Assembly: GCA_021030915.1 (NCBI GenBank) | Contig: JAGEMR010000021.1 | Location: forward strand, 62,001-126,000 | Direction of reading: 5' to 3' | Length of the DNA stretch: 64,000 bases | From: Astrothelium macrocarpum | Taxonomy: Eukaryota > Ascomycota > Dothideomycetes > Trypetheliales > Trypetheliaceae | Shown: positions 20,929 through 32,700 of the stretch, in pieces | Layout of the letters: each line of letters starts with the position of its first letter | Numbering within the stretch: the stretch's first letter is position 1 | Made by a program: the position numbers and the translations under genes | Notes under the pieces: generated by a model | Seen by the model: the letters and a program-made list of their open reading frames with translations, nothing else | The model's database searches: none | What the model was told of the DNA's origin: nothing

Positions 20929-22312
20929 TTACGTCGGATCAGGTCCTCTCTCCACATCGTGGGTCGATCGCCCTATACTGTGTCTATCTGACTCGTTCGC
21001 TCCGAAATTGGAAGACTCTTGATGGACCGTGAAGTCCTTGGTAACGGCAATGCTTGGATAAGTAGGAAGTATGCGTTCAATGCTATCGCGAGGCTGACCC
21101 CTCCCAATTGTGGATGTCAGGCCAGACAAGCCTTTGTTGGAGCCCAAGTCGGAGAGCTTGGTACTTTCGTTGTGTAACCGAGAATTTGAATATTTATAAG
21201 CACCGCTTCGATCGCTTTGTAATCCTTTTAGGAAAAGTGGCCGAATAGGTGGAATGCTCCCGACAATAATGATAAGCCAGAACTCCGCCCTAGAAACGGT
21301 AAGTTATGACCATAAAACACAGGACCGGGTCAATCCGATCAACTTACATGGACCAAATTAGTAAGGGACTTATAGCATCTAAGTATCATTAGCAACGAAG
21401 CACTTTGGCGGTCAGGACCGGATTGGCTCACAGGTCTTATCGGTTGCAGTACGGACTGACAGAATGCTCACGGATTTGATAAAGGCTGCGACCGAAGCTC
21501 TGCCACACTGTTAGTGCCGTCGCCTCGGGCAGTTCCGATGCAGATTCTTACACGACACCGCCTAGAAACAGTCCCCAAAGCGACAATTTCCTTCTCAGGC
21601 TCATGTTAAGATCCCGGAAAATGAAAATCGGGTAAATAGCAAGAACAAGATCGCTGGCGGCGGAGAAGCCTACATGCTGTAAGTGGAAATATCGTAATCA
21701 AGTCCATTGGATTTGTACGTACAGCCAACGAACACGCCAATGGCGGTGCCGATGTTCAACAGATGGCAATTTCCTGACACACTTGGATCCCATAGCTTTT
21801 GAGGCGGATCGCACTGTTGGAAAATCAAGATGCACTGAATAATGTCCAGAATCATATTTAGCCATCCAATTATGTGCAGTACGAGACCCTTCTTAGAATT
21901 CGTACGGCTTTGCAGTTGAAGGATGAATGCTACGATAGCCAGTTTCCCAGTGCCAGGTGTGATGACACCAAACACTAGTCCAATCCACTCCCACAAACCG
22001 GCATTGACCATGTCATGGTGACTCAGGACATCGGTATGATTGCCCATACCCCAAGATGCTGAAATCGTGAAGAAACAGGCATTCAAGGTGGCAAGGATCT
22101 GTGTCCCATCTTTGAGTGAAATGCACCATTGAATCCAGGGTCTGCGGAATACTTACGTATGTGATGAGTGTCCAGTGGAAATCCCATCGGAGACGCCTTG
22201 TGATGAACCATCCTGTGTAGAAGCGAAGGCCCACAAGAACAGTAGCGACGACAAAAAAGACCCAAGCGATCACGACGATTTCTGGACCGCGACCTCCAAA
22301 GCGCGAATTCAT
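20929..22312 (-). CDS. Fungal rhodopsin-like integral membrane protein (Pth11-related group), 369 aa
   Basis: Six exons: 22157-22312, 21723-22098, 21552-21669, 21432-21499, 21348-21378, 20929-21289. Introns are 52-58 nt with consensus ends. The spliced protein has about seven hydrophobic segments: VVIAWVFFVVATVLVGLRFY, a segment around ILATLNACFFTISASWGMG, WIGLVFGVITPGTGKLAIVA, LHIIGWLNMILDIIQCILIF, the AASDLVLAIYPIFIF helix, LSLWGLFLGGVVASVAAFI, and SPLLIWSMAEFWLIIIVGSI. The CDPPQKLWDP loop and the WS-M-AEFWLIIIVGSIPPIRPL end are hallmarks of the fungal rhodopsin-like domain family. A polar tail of about 110 residues follows. Members include SAT4-type proteins encoded in toxin clusters and Pth11-like receptors; the ligand and role here are unknown. 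Confidence 0.85.
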
Positions 22313-23531
22313 GCTCAGGATCCTTCACGATTCCTTTCCGTTGTGCGGATTCATGCGGACCCCATTTGACGGTATCTGCAGGAGACGAGTTGGATAAATG
22401 GATGCAAAAAAAATGTGCAATAGGAGACAAAATATACCCAACTCTGACTGGTATTCCCATTGGTACTCCAACCCGGTACCAACGAGTGTCATCCATGCGA
22501 AAGTAAAGAGCAACGCAAACAAATGACGTCCGTGATTGAGCTGAAGCGATGGCGCTCGTGCGGCGTGTTTAGAGGCATTTGAGGCCGCTGAGATCTTCAG
22601 CCGTCTTTCATGACGGATCAACTGGCCATCGTTAATCAGAGCCAATGAAAAGGCATGCACGTCCTATGAGACAGCAATGCGTGCATCAAGCTAGAATGGT
22701 TGAGGTGGCAGCGGCCGAGACGGCAGACGCGCAGACTGACCACCTGCACTCACTTACTGTGCCGCATTCTGCGGAGAAAGAGGCTCTGCGCACGCGAGCT
22801 GGCAGCTGTCACGAACGCATGGAGAGACCGTCATTGATGCTCCGGTTCTGGAGGCACATGTTTGGCGTTTGGCACTTCAGCGCGTGAATCTTGCTTTCTG
22901 CCCATCCAGATAGCTTGCCGTCTATAGGTACTTGGCCACTCTAGAGGAGCTAAGTACCTAGCCCCTGATCTTCTATCCTACGTTTAGTGGCCATGCTAAG
23001 AGCGCAAAAACAGGGTCACAATTCCTTCGCTCCATCCTTCCGGTTCCCCGTCTCCCCGTTATCTCGTCGTCCCGACCCGTGCCACTTCGTCATTCTCTCG
23101 TCTCTTCAAATGATTTGGGTGCTTTGGGCTGGATTGGAGCTAAATTAAGTCGATTCATGAACTCAAGCTTGCATCCTTCTTCAACTCGGTCTCGTCGCTC
23201 CCGTGTTGGACAAAGCTCAACTACGGCGCAGGGGTGGCGAAAGTCGTCAAAATGAAGCTGCATGAATGTTGCATTGGCTTTGTTCATACAATCCAATTTG
23301 CTGCCGGCAAGCCCACACGTTTTGTTTTTCCAGCCCCAGCCACGCGTGTGCCAATGCATCATTGGACGATCATTATGCCGCCCTTGTGCTCTTCAAAGTT
23401 ACCTCTAGAATATTACTTTTGAAGAATCTGCATGTTCTCTCTCATCTCCCCACAAGTTGGGTCCCGCCTCAAATTCTGCTAGACCCTGTATAACCAATAT
23501 TGGGCTTGCCTGACCCTGGCTCAGTGCAACC
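22313..23531. other. Divergent promoter region
   Basis: About 1.2 kb between the rhodopsin-like gene (minus) and the MFS gene (plus). Short open frames on both strands show no motifs. Confidence 0.5.
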
Positions 23532-25218
23532 ATGAGTTCAAGCTCAATCGAGAAGAACGTACCTGTGGACGATACCACGCTTGTAAACGTGGTAGACGAG
23601 GAGTACAATGCTACCACCGGTTATGTCCTCGACCCCAAAGCGTACCCTGACAACGCCGCCGGATTGCAATTGACAGAAGATGGGACCAAAGTGCTTATAC
23701 CACAGCCGACGACCGACCCTAATGACCCTCTCTTGTGGCCAAGATGGCGAAAGAATCTTGTCTTGTTTGTCGTTTGTATCTGCGCTTTCCCTCCAGACTA
23801 CAGCGCTGCAATGACTTCGGTGACGCAGATTATACAGTCCAAGTATGTCAACCTTACCCCTACACATTCGTTACATGCTTTGAGCCTGATGTGAAGATAT
23901 CTCCTAATAACGTTTATTTGATGTTAGACAATGGCACGTTCCTGAGACGAAGGGAGGGCTGCTTATAACATGGGGCCTCTTTCCGCTTGCCCTTTCCGGT
24001 TTCTATATCATCACTCTCTCCAACTACTTTGGCCGTCTTCCGACTCTTTTCTTCTTTCAATGTGTGACCATCGGAACTGCAGCATGGGAAGCCACGGCGA
24101 CGTCGTACAATTCATTCCTTGGCGCTCGCGTAGTGAATGGCCTTTTTACGGGTGCTGGACAAGCGCAAATCCTCCTCTGGATCAAAGACATGTATTATTT
24201 CCACGAGCATCCCCGCATGATCAATATTGCTGAAAGCTTCATCATGGTCTCTCCTTATCTGGGACCCCAATTCACGGCATTTATCGTCTACTATGTCGGC
24301 TGGCGGTGGTCGTACTGGGTCTACCTAATCATAGTTGGCGTGGGTGCGCTATTGATTGTGCTCTTTGGCGAGGAAACAATGTTTGACCGGAGACGGCCTC
24401 AAAGTCAGCAATTTCCGCGACGACATCGGTTGCTAAGAGTGCTTGGCATCGAACAAGCCCAGACTATCCGGCAACGTAGCTTTTGGAAAGCCGTTGTTCG
24501 TCCCTGGGTTGCTTTGGAGAAGATTGCTGTACTGCTTGTCACTTCGTATTACATGCTGTTTTTCTGCTGGTCAATAAGCGTGAACGTCACAATTTCGGTG
24601 TTTCTAACTGAGTACTATGACTTTACCGACAAAGGCATTGGTCTGTTCTCCCTCTTACAGTGTGCCTATTGCTGGCTGACCTAATCTCATCTCGTAGGCT
24701 TCTTCTATTTCTTCGGTATTACAGGCTGCTTCCTCGGCTGGCTCTCAGGGCACTGGCTGCATGACGCTTTCGGCCGCTGGTATGCCTCGCGCCATAACGG
24801 ACGCATCATACCTGAAGCCCGACTGACCATCATCTATGTCGCGACCGTTCTCATGGCGGTGGCACTGGTTATAATTGGACTCTGCCTACAGTTCCGGTGG
24901 CATTACATGGTGCTCGCAGTTTTCTGCACAATGGAGGCCGGCGCAACGCTGATTGCAACGACGGCTGTGCATTCTTACTTCCTCGATGCCTATCCAGAAG
25001 CCTCGGGAGAAGTCGGTCAATTCGGAGCCCTTGCTCGTGGTATGGGTGGCTTTATGTCCACATACATTCAGTTACCGTGGCTCGCTAAGGAAGGACCTGG
25101 CCGCGTCTATGGCATTCAAGCTAGCGTGGTGGTGGCAGCGGCCGGTATCGTAATATTTCTACAGTTCTTTGGACAGCGCATCAGGACTGCACAAGGCCGT
25201 ATTTACTTTGAGGATTAG
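23532..25218 (+). CDS. MFS transporter (DHA1/Hol1-like), 514 aa
   Basis: Three exons (23532-23842, 23928-24640, 24698-25218). Intron 1 (85 nt) starts GTATGT and ends TTAG. For intron 2 I prefer the 57-nt version starting at 24641 (GTCTGT) because it yields DKGIGFFYFFGITGCFLGWL, matching the family; a 36-nt alternative would start at 24662. An N-terminal cytosolic segment of about 75 residues precedes WPRWRKNLVLFVVCICAF and 12 predicted helices. YFGRLPTLFFF holds the loop 2-3 region, and GARVVNGLFTGAGQAQILLW the helix-4 region. The likely role is proton-coupled transport of a small molecule at the plasma membrane. Its position between a rhodopsin-like gene and an O-methyltransferase resembles exporters of metabolite loci. 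Confidence 0.88.
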
Positions 25219-26071
25219 CCCAGCACCACAAGGTTGTCTTTGAGCACTCCGATTATCTGTCAAACATCTCTAAATGCACAAAAGATACGCCATTCGAGTC
25301 TGCTTAAGAACTCTATCAAATTTGAATCTTTAGCTCAACATCGCGAAGCTCTGGTGTTGATGTATCAATTATAAATACTAGAGGATGCAATAAAAAACTT
25401 TGTGAATGGCAAGAGATACAGCTTGCTACATACGCGTTAGGGGAACGCTCAAAGATAGCAAGTGGCACAAGTACCCAGAGCACTGTCAATAGATGGCTCA
25501 AGCTCTCTTCAGCCAGCTCGAACTGTATTGGGGATCTCCCGGACGTGTGTTTCGCGAATTGATTGTCTTGCGGCTGCCCATGACCTTTATCGACTGCAAA
25601 AGATTCTGTCGAACGAATCGCAGGAAAGAAATTGACAGCCAGAATATCGACCGTTGCAACGGAAACGTATGCGACGCAGATTAGGACAGCACAGGATTGA
25701 GCTTCAAATGGGCTCTCTTGCCGTACTTCCAAATCGCGACTAGCGCAAAGACTATTTCTCGCCACGTGCGATCATGCAATATGCATTACCTCGCGTGCCA
25801 TGGCACCTATCGCAAGCCTGTTGTTGTTGGGAACGAAGATCATGCGCACAGACTTTGGCCTGTGCCCCAAACCTACGCTCCTGATGATGCAACTTGTGGT
25901 TCCGGAGGATTACGCAGCCAGCGCCGAGGCTTATCAGTATGTTGTAAGAGGCAGGTGGAATCGGAAACCGATAGCGCTATAGAAGTTGGTGCGGATGGGC
26001 AACTAAGAAACAATTGTTGGGCTCGGTTAACTAAGCTAACCTTGAGAAGATCGCCTATCTATGCCATGCTT
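25219..26071. other. Intergenic region, convergent gene ends
   Basis: 3' flanks of the MFS gene and the O-methyltransferase. A 149-codon minus-strand open frame (25316-25765) carries hydrophobic stretches but has no ATG start and no recognisable motif. Confidence 0.45.
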
Positions 26072-27441
26072 TCATTCCATTACGATATGAATAACTGACA
26101 GTAAAGATTCGGACGAACTCTTGATTTCTTTCAAATGAAGCCGAGGGTCTACAGCAGCAATCAATGCCTTCCAGTCATCTTTATCCCGCTCTGTGCCATT
26201 AAAAGATTGGCTCATCCTCAAATCACAGGACCTGGAGAAAAGAATCAGAACTCATACAAGTTCAACGCTGTTGGGTGGAATTTACCTGATGTGTTGTTCC
26301 TGATACATTGAAACAGTTCCTGGATCAGGAAGACAAGTTTCATTGAGTATAATACTTGACCCTCTAGAAAGAGCAGAGACCTGGTTTTTCAAGATGTCAA
26401 TGGCTTTATGGTCAGGCCAGTCGTGTAAGATTGATCGAAAAAAGTAAACATCTGCACCTTTGACCTTTTGCTCTGTAAAAAAGTCGTATTCCATGAACTC
26501 AAGCCTAGATTCGAGAGCCTCTGGGACTTTTGCTTCTTGAAGGACTTCTGGTAGGTCCTGTACTATGAGTCGAGTGATATGAGGGAAACTGTTTAGTAGA
26601 TGCTGCCCGATCTCTCCTTGTGATCCGCCGACATCTACGACAATTTTCGGACATGATTCTGCAGTCCAAGGTAAATTGTGTATTAGATGTACTGGAAGAA
26701 GTTGCGGGGTCGAATTTAACGCCGTCATGGCAGAAGCAAAGCGAGCAGCTCGTACTGGATCGGCACTAATCACTTCAAAAATGGATTTCTCAACATTATT
26801 AGCCATGGCCCATCCAGTGTGCGCAGGATCGTCATCACCTCTCCACTTCTCCAAAGCTGGGACATGGTGGATACTTGCTGGCAGCATCTCTTCGCATACC
26901 AAGCCAATCCAGGCATTGTAGGCAGAGCTCTCTTTGATGAGACGCGAGACAGCGCTATGGGAGATAAACCCCTTACTTGGCTCTCGGAAAATTTGGTATG
27001 CAATTGCTAGGCGCAAAATGCGTCGCAAATGTTGAGTTTTGATGCCACATCGATCCGCAAGTTTTTCGTACGATATGTTTTCATCGAGCTCAAGCTTCTC
27101 GGCGATTTTGAATCGATAGATTGTTTGGAGACAACTGAAAATCAGAACCTTACACTCTGTCAGTAGTGACAATCTTTTCACAGACCGTCTGTGTATACTC
27201 TGGGTTCAAGCAATCGTTGGAAATATGTCAAAGGACCTAGCAATGACAATTGAAGACTCTCTGTAACTTCAATCGCTTCCTCTCGAACTGCTTGTAAATC
27301 GGGAGGCAAGGGAACCGATAATGCTGAATCGACATCAAAGGATGTCCATTCGATAGGATTTGCTTGCACAAATTGATGAATTTGTGAGATATTTGACTGC
27401 AGCTTAGCCGTAAGATCCAGGAGGTTAGTGAATGATGACAT
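26072..27441 (-). CDS. Plant-type (family 2) O-methyltransferase, 422 aa
   Basis: Three exons (27182-27441, 26286-27134, 26072-26231) with introns of 47 and 54 nt (GTGAAA...CAG, GTAAAT...CAG). The start MSSFTNLLDL is the first ATG in frame; upstream only TTG is open. The N-terminal half is the winged-helix dimerisation region (LLCLQTIYRF, DRCGIKTQHLRRILRLAI). The SAM site is VVDVGGSQGEIG (about residues 249-260), DLPEV follows, and the catalytic His lies in LHDWPDHKAI (about 320-328). The spliced C-terminus (FNGTERDKDDWKALI) agrees with the family. Such enzymes methylate phenolic hydroxyls of polyketides, as in the aflatoxin/sterigmatocystin pathway; the substrate here is unknown and no synthase lies within the window. 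Confidence 0.9.
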
Positions 27442-29782
27442 GTTCCGATTCTCAATCGAGCAAGCTTTTTCTAGACTCTTTCTTGGCAAAGAGCAAAGAC
27501 AACAGAGAAATGCCGGATAGAGCCGTACAGCAGCGTTTTCCCGCTTCAAATGATAGGACAAATCAGCTTTTACCGCCGTAGCGCTGGCGTGTATGGTGTT
27601 TTTAGATTAGTACAATCAGCAAATCCTGGATTCGGTGCGATGCTTCGTTCTCCAGGGGCTGTTGCAGGAGAGACAATAAGGAAGCGGCACGACGGGACGT
27701 TTCAATATTCCGTGACTGGCGTGCAGGAAGCGATGAGCTGTTTCCGATGCAACATCGCTAACGAGGGACGAGAGAATCGCTACGTCAGGAAGTCCAGACT
27801 TTCCTACCTCTATGAATTAGCCGAGCTAACACTACCTGCATTATGGTGAAGGGCTGCAGCTTATCTCAGTTCCTTAAACGACGAATCAAAGGTGAGCCGT
27901 TTCAGCTGGGTTGCAGGGAGGTGGTGAAAGATCACGTGCTTGACACTCGCTTTCAACAGGTTTCGGTGTACGCTTGACCCAATCTAGAAATCGTCTGAGC
28001 CTGCTGAGATAAGCTATAGTACCTTGGAAGGCGGCACTCTCTTGCCGCGGACATACCTTCACAGTTGTTCAGCCGGCAGCTTCAGCTCCCAGATGGCAGT
28101 GAGAACGCCTCGGACTGGTCCACCCGTAGCAGAACAAGCTGACGCTAACCAGTCTACCAAAGCAAGATTGTGAAAATGAGCTTTGGATGAGTCGTCGTGA
28201 AACTAAGACGAATCGGGAGTTTCCACTTGTTAGGGACAAGACCTTGCACACAAATCGTCTTACCACGTGGAGCTTTTGTAGCGTTAGCCTGGCCTCTACT
28301 AATGGTTTCGCCATGTGTAGAAAAGGTTGCTCAAATGGTAATACTATATCAGAATTGAGAACCAATCTATGTTATTATGATACGGAAATTCGTTTACACC
28401 ATGCTATTGTGTCCGCGGTTTCTTCGTCGCTCTCAGCTTGCTCTATACATCTATGACTGGTCCGGCAATCTCCCATAAAAACCTCATCGTTGAGCATGTT
28501 GGAATCGGCACAAAAGATTGCCCAACTTGTATCGTTCACACAAAGGGATCCCACAAATCCGGTCAGCCCTGGACGTCCAAACTGGGAACAATCATCGATA
28601 GGATACATTCTAGTCTTTCCGAGTTAGCCGGCGCTACGTTCCGATTGAAATAATTACATTGAATAAGGATTTAGCAAATAAGAGGGAAGGGATGTTCCAC
28701 TTGACAGCGGTGGTCTTATATTACAATCTCATCTGATCCTGCCTTGGTATTTTATTTGGGAGTTTGCATGGGGATAGCTTACGCAGGGAGATGACCGTTC
28801 TGAAGAACGGAAGCATGTAAAGAGATTGCCATGAATGAAAACAAAGACACAAGCTTGAAAATTGACGGGCTCATGATCTTATCGTCAAGCTGGGTTATTT
28901 GAGTTATTACTTATTGGTAGAACATTCCAAATCTGATAGACACAGACATTGGATGACCCTCGCCATCTTTTATGTTAATTCTGGAGATGGGAAAATGGAG
29001 AAAAGGAAAAAAGGAAAAAAAGCATAAACGGAGTCAAGGAACGCCTCATGACGTTCTGCGGCCGGCAAAGCTTGGTATTGCAACCGCACATATTTTGAAA
29101 CGGCTATGCCCTGTTAAGCAGCACTGTAGAAAAAATGACTAGGCATATGCGCATTGGAGAATCTAGTATATTGAATAGTGTATTAAAAAATAGCGTTCGA
29201 AGCTACTCTTTCTGGTCGTTACTGAGGGCCAATATCACGTATACAAGATACCAATACTTCTCGCTGTCTACATCATTGTTGCAAGGACTAGTACAGGTAC
29301 AGCAAAAAGTTCTTTATGCATCTACTTTTCAAGCCAGCTGTATCGAATAATTCTCACTCCACCATTCATCACTCTCCCTGTTACTCGCACATAGAATACA
29401 TCATTCCCTGATTTCTCCCGAAGTTTATCATACATTAACATCTCCACATGTCTTCTTCCTTTCCCTTGGGTCAAGCAAGCCGAGATCGTATTTGATCTCA
29501 GCCTCCATCACCATCTCGACCTACGAGATGTTGCTGTGCTCATATCAAGCCTATACCAACATGGCCTTTCACCTAGGTTTTCACAAGAACCCATAAAAAA
29601 ACGCCCTCGCTATGTAATTAATGAAACCGCTGCAGCCCAAAAATGCCCATTCCCATTCATCAGATTCATCCTCGTTTAAGCGAGTGTCCTGTTTTTCCCG
29701 TGGTATCAAGCGATTGAAATAAGCACAAAAAAGAACACATTACAAAACTAGAAGAAAAATAGAGAAAAAAAAGTGTGTCGAA
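27442..29782. other. Long intergenic region
   Basis: About 2.3 kb. It contains the O-methyltransferase promoter and the 3' flank of the large wall-protein gene. An ATG-started 77-codon minus-strand frame (28608-28375) encodes a peptide with six Cys (MYPIDDCSQFGRPG...) but no signal peptide, and a downstream 98-codon frame (28365-28069) could be joined to it. I do not consider either supported. The rest is AT-rich and featureless. Confidence 0.45.
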
Positions 29783-32700
29783 TCAAACCAGAGTGAAGAA
29801 CAGCCCTAATGCAAAAGCAAAAACGGGTGCTAACAATACAGCAGGCGCGATACCAACCGCAGCATCCAACACCGGCGCCGCTTTCGTCGCCGCTGCTAAT
29901 GGCGCCGATGCGGTTGCACCTGCACCTCCCGTTCCTGTCTGAGATTCTGTCACGTGGACAAGAGTCTCAGTGATTCCGCCAACAACAGCATAGAGATCGT
30001 TTGCAGCAAGGGAGATGACAACGCCATCGACGGTGACAACGCCGCCTGGTTTCAAGGTCTGGCCGTCAATAATAAAGGTGCCAGCAGCGTTAGCGGTATA
30101 AGCATGCCCTTCGAAGGTGATGACAGCCTCGCCGGTTGGCGCAGCGGAGGGAGGAGAGAGTGTCTGTGTGACCCCGTTGACGACCACGGACCGCTCGTTT
30201 GGCGCAAGGGAGATGATTGTTCCAGACACGGTAATCTGACCGCCAGGAGTGAGCGTTTGGCCGTCGATTACGAAGTCGTCGGAACCAGAGAGTGCGCTAT
30301 AGGTGTGGCCTGCGAAAGTGAGTATGGGTGGAGTGAACGCGCCACCGGTGGCAGCGAGGGGTGATGTAACGCCATTTACGACTACGTAGTCGTCGGAGGG
30401 GGAGAGCGAAATGGTGGTGCCATGGACAGTGATTTGTCCACCCGGATTAAGAGTTTGCCCGTCAATCACGAATGCCCCATGGCCACCGGGGTCAGTGTAG
30501 GTTGTACCATCAAAGGTTAGGACAGGAGGATTAGAACCTGCAACGATGTTGGGACCGTTGGCGACTGGAAGACGGGATGTGACTCCATTGACGACAAGTG
30601 CTGACTCCGAAGGGGCCAGTGAGATGGTTGTCCCATGCACAACAATTGATCCGCCAGGCGTGAGCGTTTGGCCGTCGATTATGTATTCGTGCGTCCCGGC
30701 TTCAGCACGGTAAACACTTCCCCCAACGGTCAATGCGGGTGCAGCAGACGCGCCTGATCCAGCGAGGTCTGTCGTTACGCCATCTACAACAAGATAGTTT
30801 CCTGAAGGGCCCAAGGATATCACGGAGCCTTTGTATGTGATGTGTCCGCCCGGGGTGAGCGTTTGAGCTCCAAAGACATAAGTAGCGCCCCCGTTTGAAC
30901 CATAAGCAACACCACGAATGATCCCAGATGGGGCCGGAGTAATTGCTGGAGCAGCAATTGTTGAAGTCTTTCCGTTTACCACATAGTAAGATTTTCCAGC
31001 TGCGAGACTTACGACGGCGCCTCCACTCATAGTGACAGTCCCTCCAGGAATCAGGGTTTTGCCGGGTCCGAGAACGTATTGACCTTGCGCGTTTGCGGTA
31101 TAGACGTGACCATTGATTGTGATTTGAGGAGCGCTGGCGGAACCCCCTGCTGCAGCACCAGTAGCCATGGCACCAGTCAGTGCTACCTTGCTGCCACCAA
31201 CGTATATTGCATTTCCGTTCATTGAAACCGGCGTGCCTTGAGCGACGATGCCTGGACCACCAGCAACGACAGTTTTCCCGTCCACCACAAATCCTATCCC
31301 TGGCTTTTCAGCAACTGAAAGACCTCCGACGTTGAAAGCCGTAGGAGAAGCCCCGGCAGTAGGGAGTAGTCTTGTAGTGCCGTCCACAACAATAGCGTTT
31401 CCTGAGCTCAACATAGAGACAGTTTTTCCTCCAACAGTGACTGCTGGGGCTCCTGGAACAATCGTCTTTCCGCCAACAACGACTTGAGGTATTGATTGAC
31501 CAGTAATCACATGTCCACCAACAGTTATTTCTGGTTTCGAGCCTGATTGTCCCGATCCAGAACCTTGCCGGCCGTTAGAACCCCCATTTCCGCTACCCTG
31601 ATTTGCTCCGCGATTTCCACCATTGCCATTGGAACTACCTCCGTTGCCAACTCCACCTCCACTGGTACCACTACCTCGGCCACTGCCATTGCTACCGCGG
31701 CCAGCGCTGGCTCCACTGTTGCTGCCTCCGCCATTGCTTGCTCCCCTGTTGCCGTCGCCATTGCTTGAGCCACCGCTGCTGCTACCGCTGCTGCTACCGC
31801 TGCTGCCTCTATTACCGCTTCCACTGCCACCTCTGCTGCCGCTTCCACTGCCGCTTCCACTGCTACCTCCACTGCTACCTCCGCTGCTACCTCCACTGCT
31901 GCCTCCACTGCTGCTTCCACTACTGCCTCCATTGCTGCCTCCGCGGCTGCCACTGCTGCCACTGCTGCCAGCCCCGCTACTTCCTTCCGATCCGTGGCCA
32001 CCTCCGCCAGAGCTTCCGCTTCCACCGCTGCCAGCGTGACCGCCGGAACTGCTTCCGCTACCGCTACCGCTACCACCGTTGCTACTTCCACCATTTCTGC
32101 CTCCAGAGCCGCTGCCAGAACTGCTTCCTGAACCAGAGCTACCTCTTGATCCACTGCCAGCAGAGCCACCATTTCCTCCACTACTGGGTGGCTTACCTCC
32201 TGAACCAATAACGCCGACCACCCCACCACCAGCTGCTGCACCCGCTTTCCCTGCCGAGCTTCCTTTGCCAATCGCGTTGACAACGCCGCCTCCAGCCTTT
32301 GACCCGGATCCCGCGCTCTTTGCCGCCTGTCCCACCTCACTCGCGAGATGGCCCAAAGCTGCGGAGGTGGGTCGGACACCGATCGTGGTATCGAGCGTAG
32401 CAGGAACACGTGTGCCAGAGAGCGTCACGCCGGCTGAAGTAACGGGGGCATCCGGTATAATAGTGATGGCAGAAGAGCCATGGTGAGCAACAAGCGGGGA
32501 ATGAGTGGGCGGGGAGTCAGAAGAAACGACGGTAGGTCCTTCAAGACTGAGCGCAGAAGACTCGTAATGTGCGATAAGAGCGCTGAAAGGTGGTATACCG
32601 TGAGTGAGGAAGTTGGCTGGGGTCCAGAGGGCGGAGGCGGGACCGGCAGTTGTGGGGCCAGAAGTGGTAGCGCCAGGCCCGAGAAGTTGAGTTTCAGAAG

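Noticed and set aside
25316..25765. 149-codon minus-strand ORF with hydrophobic stretches
   Set aside because: No ATG start and no transporter or enzyme motif; it lies between convergent genes.
31525..32486. Several long ORFs on both strands over the Gly/Ser tract (Val/Ala-rich, Cys/His-rich and Pro/Leu-rich)
   Set aside because: All are frame shadows of the GGN-AGY codon repeats of the wall protein; none has a plausible start or domain.
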